Notes under the pieces: generated by a model
The model's input: only the letters and a program-made list of their open reading frames with translations
Told to the model about the DNA's origin: nothing
Databases searched by the model: none
Part shown: positions 46,473 through 54,505 of the stretch, one piece after another
Numbering within the stretch: position 1 is the stretch's first letter
Layout: each line of letters opens with the position of its first letter
Program-made: the position numbers and the translations under genes
Source: CAVRZJ01 sp964594125
GTDB taxonomy: Bacteria > Acidobacteriota > Thermoanaerobaculia > Thermoanaerobaculales > Thermoanaerobaculaceae
Assembly: GCA_964594125.1 (NCBI GenBank)
Contig: CAZQLL010000023.1
Location: 1-64,000, forward strand
DNA: 64,000 nucleotides
Reading direction: 5' to 3'

Positions 46473-46916
46473 ATGCGCGAACGCCGCTTCACCGCCGAGC
46501 AGTGGCTGCCGCGCCCGCTCGCGGCGCTGTTCCCGTTCTTCGCCGACGCGGCCAACCTCGAGCGCATCACGCCGCCGTGGCTCGGCTTCCGCATCCTGAC
46601 GCAGCCGCCGATCGCGATGCGCCCCGGCGCGCTGATCGACTACCGGATCACGGTGCACGGGTTCCCGCTGCGCTGGCGCACCCGCATCGCCGTCTGGGAG
46701 CCGCCGCACCGTTTCGTCGACGAGCAGCTCCGCGGGCCGTACCGCCGCTGGGTGCACGAACACACCTTCGTCGAGCGCGACGGCGGCACGCTGTGCCGCG
46801 ACGACGTGCGCTACGCCGTCCCCGGCGGCGCCCTCGTCGACCGCCTGCTGGTGCGCCGCGACATCGAGCGCATCTTCGCCTTCCGCCGCGCGGCGCTCGC
46901 GGAGCTGGCGGGGTAG
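46473..46916 (+). CDS. SRPBCC-fold ligand-binding protein
   Basis: A 147-residue soluble protein. FTAEQWLPRPLAALFPFFAD followed by NLERITPPWLGFRIL, PGALIDYRITVHGFPLRWRT and VHEHTFVERDGGTLCRDDV matches the SRPBCC (START-like) family often annotated as cyclase/dehydrase or ligand-binding protein. ATG at 46473 is chosen although the frame is open upstream over the isomerase gene. Ligand is unknown. Confidence 0.82.
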   Translation: MRERRFTAEQWLPRPLAALFPFFADAANLERITPPWLGFRILTQPPIAMRPGALIDYRITVHGFPLRWRTRIAVWEPPHRFVDEQLRGPYRRWVHEHTFVERDGGTLCRDDVRYAVPGGALVDRLLVRRDIERIFAFRRAALAELAG

Positions 46917-46996
46917 CTGCCGCGACACGCGCAGCCCCCCGGACGCCCCGCACCGCTTGCGGAGAGAGTGTCGCAACCATTTGCAGTAGATTGCGG

Positions 46997-47025
46997 TTGA
47001 CGCCAGCGAGGGCACACTTTAGAGT
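46997..47025 (+). promoter_or_regulatory. candidate promoter of the first C25 peptidase gene
   Basis: TTGACG (46997-47002) and TAGAGT (47020-47025) with 17 bases between, 60 bases before the ATG. The surrounding 46970-47035 stretch is the most AT-rich part of the neighbourhood. Confidence 0.5.
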
Positions 47026-47084
47026 ATGATGAGCTCGGGGGAAGTGAACGCGTCCGCGCGGCTTCTCCGTCACCGGAGGTCGCC

Positions 47085-50000
47085 ATGTCGAACCGGAAAC
47101 CCGTCGTACCCGGCAACCGCGCCGCTGCGGCTGTCCTCGTTGCGCTCTCCGCGCTGGCGCTGGCGGCCGCGCCGGCGTCCGCGCAGTTCGCCAGCGGCAA
47201 CATGGTGTACACGTACGAGAACTCGACTTCGGGGACCATTCCGTACACCTCCTCCGACGCTTGCGCGTCCGGCGGACTCGTGCGGACCTTCGCCGTCCCG
47301 GAGTCGTTCACCTTCAACAGCGTGTCCCTGGGTCTCAACGTCTCGCACGCAGATCGAGGCGATATCCGCGTCATCCTGGCCCCGCCCGGCGCAGCCGCCA
47401 CCACCCTCTTCGTCCGCGACGACGCCGACACCAACGACAACTACGACGTCAAGCTGTCGCGGACGAATGACGCGACCTCGCCGGCGCTCAACGACGGCAC
47501 CGCCGACATCACCACCGAGCCGTACTACAACCGCATGGTCTACAGCTCCGTGCTGGCCGCCTCCCCGTTCACCTCGGGAACCGCCAACGGGACGTGGACG
47601 CTTTACCTGTGCGACAGGGACAACAACGGCGTCAACGGCACCTTCAACCGCGCCCGCCTGACGCTCACGACGACTGCGGCCCCGGCCAACGTCTGCACCA
47701 GCACCGCGTTGATCGACTGGGGCGCCAACGGCGGGGGCGACAACGCGACGGGAGCGGATTACCCCGTCGGCGGCCTCACCGGCGGCGGCGTCACCATGAC
47801 GAGAGAGGCCTACGGCTCCGACCCGAACGGCGGCACCACCGTCGAGGCCAACCAGAAGACCGTTTCCACCTCGCAGTTCGGCGGCACTCTCGGCTACTAC
47901 CAGATGCGCTTCACCGCCCCCACCGCCCTGTCCGCACGCGAGGGGACCTACTACTGGGCCCGTTTCCGCTTCGACCCGCCGGTGCGCGACCTGCAGTGGG
48001 GCTCGCTCGACGTCGACACCGGCACCTGGGAGGACGCCGTGCGCATCTACGGGACGGACGCCGACAACCTCGGCGGCAACCGCATCCCGTACGCGATGAC
48101 CTTCGTCGACCCTGCGAACGCCAGCTTCCAGTACGCCGGCGACTTCGTCGAGGCGGACAGCGGCAACGTCGCCGACTCCGCCGATGACGGCAACAGCTTC
48201 GCGCTGTTCAAGGGCACGGTGAGATCGGTGCGCACCGAGTACTGGGCGCTCGACGAGCCCGCCACTCCCAACACCCAGCGCATCGGCCTCTCCGACGCGC
48301 AGTTCTGCGCCTTCGACTACGGCGACGCGCCGAACACCTACGGCACGCAGCTCTCAGGCGGCGCGCGCCACGTGCTGGGCAACCGCACGCTCTACCTCGG
48401 CACGAACCCGCCCGACGGCGAGGCCGACGGCGCGCCCGGCGCCGCGGCCACGATCGACGACACCACACAGATCGGCGTCATCGACGACGAGGACGGCGTC
48501 GCGTCGTTCCCGGCGTACACCGGCGGCTCGACTACCTACACGGTGAGCGTGAACGCGGTCAATCTCTCGACGACGACGGCGGGCACCCTCGTCGGCTACA
48601 TCGACTGGAACCGCGACGGCGACTTCGCCGACGCCAACGAGATCTCCGGCACGGTCTCGGTGCCGGCCAACACCACATCACCGACGGCGTTCAACGTGAC
48701 GTGGACCTCGGTGCCGGCCAACGCCGGCGGTACCACGGCGACCTACGCGCGCTTCCGCATCGCCTACGCCGCCGCCGAGGCGCAGTCGCCCACCGGCCTT
48801 GCCAACAGCGGCGAGGTCGAGGACTACCCGATCAGCGCGAACACCCTCCCGGTGACGATCGCGCACGTCGAGAGCGCGGCCGCCGGGGGCCAGCTCACGG
48901 TGCGCTGGACCACCGCGAGCGAGTGGGCGAACGGCGGCTTCGTGGTCTCGGGGCGGGGCGCCGGGGAGGATGCCTGGACGATGCTCGCGGAGGTGGGCGC
49001 CCACACCCCCGACAGCATGACGCCGAAGCGCTACGAGGCCACCGTGGACGGGCTCGGGGTCGGCGAGATCCTGATCGAGGACGTCTCGCTGTTCGGCGAG
49101 CGCCGCGCTCACGGGCCCTTCAGGGTCGGGGAGACGGTCGGCGAGGCGCCCGCGGCGGCGGCGATCGACTGGGCGGCGGTGAAGGCCGAACTCGCGGCCG
49201 CGCCGGCGGTCCGCGCGGCGCGGAGCGGGCTGCGCGTATCGGCCGCCGCGGCCGGAGCCACCGAGGCGCTGCTGCTCGTGCGCGAGGAGGGCATCCACCG
49301 CGTCACCCACGAGCAGTTGCTCGCGGCCGGGGTCGACCTCTCCGGCACGCCCGCGGCGCGCATCAACCTGTTCGACAAGGGCAAGGCGGTGGCGCGCTTC
49401 GTGAGCGCCCCCGGCGGCATCTTCGGACCCGGCAGCTACGTCGAGTTCGTCGGGCGGCCCGCGCTCACCCTGGCCAGCCCCGTCGACGCCTACGTGCTCC
49501 GGGTGCAGCGCACCGGCGTCCCCGCGGTCCCGGCGCTTCCCGTGGGCGCCGGCGCCGTCGCGGTCGTCACCGCAGAGGACCGCTACGCGCCCGACCGCGT
49601 CTACAGCTTCTCCTCCCCCAACGGCGACCCGTGGTACGACCAGGGGCTGCTCGCGCGGGGCGCGCCGGCGGTGCTGACGCGCACCTTCGACCTGCCCGAT
49701 CTGGCCGCCGGCCCCGTCGCGCTCACCGTGAGGTCGTGGGGGTACGGCGACTGGGCGGGGACCGACCCCGACCACCACGTCGTCGTGTCGCTCAACGGCG
49801 CCGTGATCGCCGACGACCGCTTCGACGGCGTCACGCCGCTGGAGCGCACGGTCGACGTCACGAGCCTGGTCGCGCCGACCGGCAACACCCTCGAGTTCCG
49901 CGTCCCGGGCGACACCGGGTACATGTTCGACTACATGGCGTTCGAGGGGTTCTCGGTGAGGTACCCGCGCCGGGCCGTCGCGCGCGCCGGCCGCTTGGCG

Positions 50001-51260
50001 GGCACGGTGAACGGCGGCACCGGCTTCGCCGTCTCCGGCTTCGCCGCCGGCGAGCCGGTGGCGCTGTGGCGGCTGAAGGGCACGACCTGGCAGCGCGCGG
50101 AGCGGATCGCGACCGGCGGCGAGGTCACCGTGCAGGGCAGCGGGACGCTGTGGGCCGCGGCCCCTGCCGCCCTGCTAACGCCCGCGATCTCGGCCGGCGT
50201 GCCGTCACCGCTCGCCTCCTCGAGCGCGCAGTACGTCATCGTCACCCATCCGGCGCTCGCCGGAGCCCTCGGCGACCTCGTGGCGCTGCAGCAGGCCCGC
50301 GGCCTCTCCACCGAGGTGGTGACGACCGACAGCATCTACGCCGCCTACAGCGACCACGCCACCTCGGCCGAGGCGGTCAGGCAGTTCCTCACCGCCTCCT
50401 TCAGGAACCGCACCCTGAAGTACGTGCTGCTGGTCGGCGCCGACACCACCGACCCGTACGACCACCTCGGCCTCGGGTCGATGACGTTCGTGCCGACCGC
50501 CTACCTGCCGTTCGTCCAGTACGTGACGTTCTCGCCGACCGACGAGGCGCTGGTCGACGTCGACGGCGACAACGTCGGCGAGGTGCCGATCGGCCGCCTG
50601 CCGGCCCGCACGCCCGCCGAGGTGCAGGCGATGGTGGCCAAGATCCTCCTGTGGGAGCAGGACGTCGCACCCTCGGGACGCGCCGCGCTGCTGTCCTCCG
50701 GCGCCTCGCGTACCGGCAACGACTTCACGGCCCTCAACACCTCGTACGCCAACGCCCTCGACACCTGGACGACGACGAGGACCGACGTCGACACCATGGG
50801 CAGCGCCGCCGTCCGCTCAGCAGTCCTCGCCGCGCTCAACGCCGGCACGCCGCTGGTCAGCTACGTCGGGCACTCCTCGATCGGCCAGTGGGACTTCACG
50901 CCGATCCTGAAGTGGCAGGACGTCGCGACGCTGACCAACGCCGGCCGGCCGAACCTCGTCGCCCAGTGGGGTTGCTGGAACGCCTACTACGTGGAGCCCA
51001 GCGTCGAGTCGCTCTCCGCCCGCCTGATGCGCGCCCCCGGCGCCGGCGCGGCGGCGGCGATCGGCGCCACCACGCTCACGTCCGAGAGCTCCCACCTCGC
51101 CCTCGGCACCCGCTTCTACGCGCGGCTCAACGGCGCCCCGACCACCGTCGGCGACGCCTTCCGCGCCGCGAAGATCGACCTTCTCGGCTCGGGCGCCCCG
51201 ACCGACGCCCTGCTCGGCATGGCCCTGCTCGGCGACCCCGCGATGAGCGTGCCGAGGTAG
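47085..51260 (+). CDS. secreted C25 (gingipain-like) peptidase with P and GEVED domains
   Basis: A 1391-residue secreted protein. In order: signal peptide (about 1-33), a proprotein-convertase P-like domain (about 55-195), a beta-rich linker, a GEVED domain (about 505-585; GYIDWNRDGDF and SGEVEDYPI), an Ig-like segment, a beta-rich pre-domain (about 720-1040) and a C-terminal C25 peptidase domain (about 1040-1391). The catalytic pair is His1263 (YVGHSS) and Cys1297 (QWGCWNAYY). C25 enzymes are extracellular cysteine proteases. There is no obvious Por-type C-terminal sorting domain. It is paralogous and convergent to the split locus at 54502-59433. Confidence 0.88.
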   Translation: MSNRKPVVPGNRAAAAVLVALSALALAAAPASAQFASGNMVYTYENSTSGTIPYTSSDACASGGLVRTFAVPESFTFNSVSLGLNVSHADRGDIRVILAPPGAAATTLFVRDDADTNDNYDVKLSRTNDATSPALNDGTADITTEPYYNRMVYSSVLAASPFTSGTANGTWTLYLCDRDNNGVNGTFNRARLTLTTTAAPANVCTSTALIDWGANGGGDNATGADYPVGGLTGGGVTMTREAYGSDPNGGTTVEANQKTVSTSQFGGTLGYYQMRFTAPTALSAREGTYYWARFRFDPPVRDLQWGSLDVDTGTWEDAVRIYGTDADNLGGNRIPYAMTFVDPANASFQYAGDFVEADSGNVADSADDGNSFALFKGTVRSVRTEYWALDEPATPNTQRIGLSDAQFCAFDYGDAPNTYGTQLSGGARHVLGNRTLYLGTNPPDGEADGAPGAAATIDDTTQIGVIDDEDGVASFPAYTGGSTTYTVSVNAVNLSTTTAGTLVGYIDWNRDGDFADANEISGTVSVPANTTSPTAFNVTWTSVPANAGGTTATYARFRIAYAAAEAQSPTGLANSGEVEDYPISANTLPVTIAHVESAAAGGQLTVRWTTASEWANGGFVVSGRGAGEDAWTMLAEVGAHTPDSMTPKRYEATVDGLGVGEILIEDVSLFGERRAHGPFRVGETVGEAPAAAAIDWAAVKAELAAAPAVRAARSGLRVSAAAAGATEALLLVREEGIHRVTHEQLLAAGVDLSGTPAARINLFDKGKAVARFVSAPGGIFGPGSYVEFVGRPALTLASPVDAYVLRVQRTGVPAVPALPVGAGAVAVVTAEDRYAPDRVYSFSSPNGDPWYDQGLLARGAPAVLTRTFDLPDLAAGPVALTVRSWGYGDWAGTDPDHHVVVSLNGAVIADDRFDGVTPLERTVDVTSLVAPTGNTLEFRVPGDTGYMFDYMAFEGFSVRYPRRAVARAGRLAGTVNGGTGFAVSGFAAGEPVALWRLKGTTWQRAERIATGGEVTVQGSGTLWAAAPAALLTPAISAGVPSPLASSSAQYVIVTHPALAGALGDLVALQQARGLSTEVVTTDSIYAAYSDHATSAEAVRQFLTASFRNRTLKYVLLVGADTTDPYDHLGLGSMTFVPTAYLPFVQYVTFSPTDEALVDVDGDNVGEVPIGRLPARTPAEVQAMVAKILLWEQDVAPSGRAALLSSGASRTGNDFTALNTSYANALDTWTTTRTDVDTMGSAAVRSAVLAALNAGTPLVSYVGHSSIGQWDFTPILKWQDVATLTNAGRPNLVAQWGCWNAYYVEPSVESLSARLMRAPGAGAAAAIGATTLTSESSHLALGTRFYARLNGAPTTVGDAFRAAKIDLLGSGAPTDALLGMALLGDPAMSVPR

Positions 51261-51270
51261 CGCATGGCCG

Positions 51271-51483
51271 TTGAGGGGAGGTCCCGCGACCTCCCCTTGA
51301 GTGCCGGAGGAATGGTCATGCGGGTGCAGCCGCGAACCGCGAAGGCGTGACGGAGGGCCGGCCCCTCGCCGGCCCGGACGCCGCCGGGCAGGACCCCCGC
51401 GTGGGCGACGGCGCCCACGCTCCCGGATGATGGGGAGCCTTCAGGGCGATCCGGCGCCTTCACCCCTTGAGGGCCGGCGCGCG
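51271..51483 (+). repeat. double-hairpin repeat family 1, copy 3 (extended)
   Basis: The core has stem GGGCCGGC/GCCGGCCC with loop CCCTC (51355-51375) and stem GCGTGGGC/GCCCACGC with loop GACGGC (51399-51420). Similarity to copy 4 extends on both sides, from GAGGGGAGGTC at 51273 through CATGCGGG near 51318 to GCGCCTTCACCCC near 51468. It fills the space between the convergent C25 gene and the lasso kinase gene. Confidence 0.75.
51275..51296. terminator. perfect hairpin after the C25 gene
   Basis: A 9-bp stem GGGGAGGTC/GACCTCCCC with loop CCGC, 14 bases past the TAG stop at 51260. It has no U-tract. It could terminate transcription from both convergent units and is part of the repeat's extended copy. 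Confidence 0.5.
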
Positions 51484-51490
51484 CGCCGTG

Positions 51491-52459
51491 TCAGCGGCGC
51501 CGTGCCGCAGCGTCGCCGCGGGCGTCGGCAAGAAGCGCCGCCACGACCGCGGGCAGCGCGTCGAGCCGCCGCGGGAACCGGACACGCGCCACCGGCGCCG
51601 CGGCCGCCGCGGCGCTGCAGAACGCGAGGTGCCGCTCGAGCAGCGGGGCGTCGAACAGGCGGGCCGCCACCGTGTGCGCCGCGAGCACGACGACGGCCGC
51701 GCCGCCCGCGACCGGCGCGAGGCTCACCGGCCCCCGCGCATCGTCCGCCGGGCACAGCTCGTAGACCGCACGCACCGGCACCCGCTCCGGGCGCCCGGCA
51801 GCGTACTGGTCGGCGGCCGGCAGCTTGAGCTGCGGGTAATGCGGCAGCGCGGCGAGACCGCCGGTCCCGGTCTCGCAGGGAAGCACGTCGTCGGCCAGCC
51901 GCTCGCAGCCGGGCGTCGCGGCGAGCTCCCGCGCGAGCGTCGACTTGCCGGCGCCCGACGGGCCCACGAGCACGACGGCGGCGCCGTCCACCGCGACCGC
52001 CCCCGCGTGCAGGGTGAACACGCCGTGGAGCGCCAGCGCCAGCAGCAGGCCGGGCCCGAGGACCGCCTCGGCGAGGTCACCGGGCGCTACGGAGGTCTCC
52101 GCCCGGCTCGCGGCGCAGCCGCCCGCCGTGACCAGGAGGGGGGGAAGGTCCGCCACGCGGACGACGTAGGTCGCGGCGGCGCGGCCGCACGACACCCGTG
52201 CATGCCGGCCGCACACCCACGCCGTGCCAGCGAACACGGCCGTCTCGTCGGCGGGTACGGCGCGTGCGAGCCGCGCGCTGTGGACCGCGGCATCGGGCCG
52301 CGCCGCGAACGGCGCGAGCGAGGCCAGGGCCGTGTCGGCGAGGAGGCGCCGCCCCGCGACACGGAAGGCATGGCGCCTCCGGCTCGCCGAGACCGGCGCC
52401 AGCTCGAGCGAAAGGATGCCAGGGAGAGTTTCGGAGGGCGAAGCGCTCTGCCTCGTCAC
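51491..52459 (-). CDS. HPr-kinase-like protein of the lasso cluster
   Basis: A 322-residue protein. An N-terminal region of about 140 residues without recognised motifs is followed by an HprK-type kinase core: LHAGAVAVDGAAVVLVGPSG with P-loop GPSGAGKS (166-173), then ERLADDVLPCE (about 186-196) with the acidic pair that binds metal. HprK homologues accompany some lasso clusters (paeninodin type) and phosphorylate a C-terminal serine of the precursor. The precursor here ends in Val and has only internal serines (core positions 3 and 9), so the target may differ. It starts at GTG, 3 bases after the precursor stop codon, and is the last gene of the operon. Confidence 0.78.
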   Translation of the reverse strand: MTRQSASPSETLPGILSLELAPVSASRRRHAFRVAGRRLLADTALASLAPFAARPDAAVHSARLARAVPADETAVFAGTAWVCGRHARVSCGRAAATYVVRVADLPPLLVTAGGCAASRAETSVAPGDLAEAVLGPGLLLALALHGVFTLHAGAVAVDGAAVVLVGPSGAGKSTLARELAATPGCERLADDVLPCETGTGGLAALPHYPQLKLPAADQYAAGRPERVPVRAVYELCPADDARGPVSLAPVAGGAAVVVLAAHTVAARLFDAPLLERHLAFCSAAAAAAPVARVRFPRRLDALPAVVAALLADARGDAAARRR

Positions 52460-52462
52460 CGC

Positions 52463-52642
52463 TCAGACTTTGAGGACGCCGGGGTTGCCGCTCTCGCCGA
52501 GCCCGGGCGACGGCCCGAGGGTGACGTCGCGGACGTCGCCGTAGCGGATGAGGCGGGGAGAATGATAGGCCTTGCGGGCGGCGCGACACGGCCCGACCGC
52601 CCGCTCCTCCTCCACCTTCCTCCCGGCCCGACGTTCCGTCAT
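52463..52642 (-). CDS. lasso peptide precursor
   Basis: A 59-residue peptide starting at ATG 52642 with GGAGG five bases upstream (an in-frame GTG at 52678 would add 12 residues). The leader carries the recognition motif YHSPRLIRYGDVRDVT (residues 26-41), the Y..P.L..YGD pattern of lasso leaders, with Thr41 at the conserved -2 position. Cleavage after Leu42 would release the core GPSPGLGESGNPGVLKV (43-59). Gly1 and Glu8 of the core are placed for an 8-residue macrolactam ring, leaving a 9-residue tail. It lies between a lasso cyclase and a kinase with 3-base spacers (from the GTG start), which strongly supports the call. Confidence 0.9.
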   Translation of the reverse strand: MTERRAGRKVEEERAVGPCRAARKAYHSPRLIRYGDVRDVTLGPSPGLGESGNPGVLKV

Positions 52643-52681
52643 TCCGCCTCCGCCCGCATCGTCGCGCGTTTCTACCACAAC

Positions 52682-54505
52682 TCAGGCCTCGCTGTCCAGC
52701 CACCGGTCGAACAGGACGCAACTGCACAGCACCAGCTCCTCGAGGTCGCCGCCGCACCGGCCGGGGACTCTCGCCGCGACCCACGCCGGGTTGACGAAGC
52801 GCTCCCAGCGCGCCACGCCGGCCGCGAGACGCCGCTGCAGTGCCGCCTGCTCGCGGCCGCCCACTCCCCGGCGGAACAGCGCCTCGAGCGAGGTCTTGCC
52901 GGCGCGCGTCCGTACCTGATCGGGCAGCAGGCCGCGCATCGCCTCGCGCAGCACCGGTCGGGTGAGCCCCGGCCGGCAGAGCTGCTCGCTCGGCAGCCGC
53001 AGCATCAGCTCGACGACCCTCCGGTCGCGGAACGGGTAGCGCAGGTCGATGCCGGCGCTCGCCGCGTGGAACGTCTCGCCGGAAACGCCGCGGGCGGCGA
53101 GCAGCCCCAGCACGTTGCGGTGCTGCCCGGGACGCAGTGCGCCGTGCAGCGACGGCGGCCACGGCTCGGCGTCCCCGAGGAGCTCGGCGGCGTAGCGCGT
53201 CAGCCACGTCCTGCGGCCGGTCGCCGCGCCCCCGATCCGGCGCACCGCCGCCGGCGCCCGCCGCGGCAGCAGCGCGGCCAGCGCACCCCCGGCGCCGCCG
53301 CGCCGCGCCGCCCGCCAGGCGTCCGCCAGCGCGGCGCCGGGCGCGCCGCCGCGCAGGCGCTCCCAGAACCACCCGTGCGTGCCCGCGTAGAGGTGGTCGC
53401 CGAACATGCCGCTGAGCAGCACCCGGCACCCGGCCGAGCGCGCGAGCGCGCGGGCGCGCTCCACGAGGCGGCGGTAGAGGTCGTCCTCGGGGGAGTTGGG
53501 GTTGCGCCGCCAGAGGTCGATCTCCCGGAGCGGCCACTCGCCGTCGCCCGCGAACTGCAGCGCCTCGAGGCCGCAGTGACGCACCACGGGGTCGATCCAG
53601 GCGCGCTCGTCGCAGCTCGGCAGCTCGTCGAAGACCCAGGAGACGGCGGCGATCGCCGGGCGCGGCGCCAGCGCGGCCGCGGTGCCTGCGATCGCGCTCG
53701 AGTCGAGGCCGCCCGAGAGCATCACGGCGACCCGGCCGCCGCCGCGGACCTGGGCGGCGACGGCGAGGCGCAGCCGGTCGCGGAACGCCTCGGCGTACTC
53801 GCGCGCGTCCGCGACGCGCAGCGGCCGCACCGCCTCCGCGCTCCAGTAGCGGACCGAGGCCGCGCGCCCGCCCTCGACCACGAGCGCGTGCCCCGGCAGC
53901 ACCTCCTTGACCGCCGCGAAGAACGTCGCGTCGCTGTCGAGCGGGCCGAGGGCGAAGAACTGCGCGATGCGCCGCTCGTCGAGCGCGCCGCTGACGGCGG
54001 GGTGCGCGAGCACCGCCTGCTCCTCGGACGCCGCCACGACCGCCTCCGGCGTCATCGCGTAGTAGATCGTGCGGTCGCCGAGCGCGTCGCGCACCAGCGT
54101 CAGCCGCCGCTCAGCGACTTCCCACACTGCCGCCGCGAACGCACCGACGACCCGCGCGAACCCGGCGACGCCCCAGCGCGCGTACACCGCCAGCAGCGCC
54201 GCCGCGTCGGAGGTCGCCGCGCGCTCGGCGGGAGCGAGCCCGAGCGCCGGCAGCAGTTCCTCGCGGTTGTCGATGCGGCCGTCGCAGGCGATAAAGAAGC
54301 GACCCGGCGGATCGGAGAGCGGCTGCGCCTCGCCGGCCTCCTCCGGCGTCGTCCAGAAGTGGCGGTGCCCGAGCGCCAGCGGCCCGGCGGCCACGGCGTG
54401 CTCGCCGTCGGGACCGCGGTGCGCGAGCCGTGCGAGCATGCGTCGGAGCGCCGCCGTGTCGGCCGGCGATCCGTCGCACCGCAGGACGGCGGCGATCCCG
54501 CTCAC
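52682..54505 (-). CDS. lasso peptide cyclase (asparagine synthetase homologue)
   Basis: A 607-residue enzyme with the two-domain architecture of asparagine synthetase B. The N-terminal glutamine-amidotransferase-like domain begins SGIAAVLRCDG without the Cys2 nucleophile needed for glutaminase activity, as expected of lasso cyclases. The synthetase domain has the AMP-forming P-loop MLSGGLDSSAIAG (about 257-269), followed by WVFDELPSCDERAWIDPV and LLSGMFGDHLYAGTHGW. It adenylates the Glu side chain of the core to close the ring. It starts at a GTG that overlaps the C25 peptidase stop codon (GTGA), so translation is coupled to that gene. Confidence 0.88.
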   Translation of the reverse strand: MSGIAAVLRCDGSPADTAALRRMLARLAHRGPDGEHAVAAGPLALGHRHFWTTPEEAGEAQPLSDPPGRFFIACDGRIDNREELLPALGLAPAERAATSDAAALLAVYARWGVAGFARVVGAFAAAVWEVAERRLTLVRDALGDRTIYYAMTPEAVVAASEEQAVLAHPAVSGALDERRIAQFFALGPLDSDATFFAAVKEVLPGHALVVEGGRAASVRYWSAEAVRPLRVADAREYAEAFRDRLRLAVAAQVRGGGRVAVMLSGGLDSSAIAGTAAALAPRPAIAAVSWVFDELPSCDERAWIDPVVRHCGLEALQFAGDGEWPLREIDLWRRNPNSPEDDLYRRLVERARALARSAGCRVLLSGMFGDHLYAGTHGWFWERLRGGAPGAALADAWRAARRGGAGGALAALLPRRAPAAVRRIGGAATGRRTWLTRYAAELLGDAEPWPPSLHGALRPGQHRNVLGLLAARGVSGETFHAASAGIDLRYPFRDRRVVELMLRLPSEQLCRPGLTRPVLREAMRGLLPDQVRTRAGKTSLEALFRRGVGGREQAALQRRLAAGVARWERFVNPAWVAARVPGRCGGDLEELVLCSCVLFDRWLDSEA

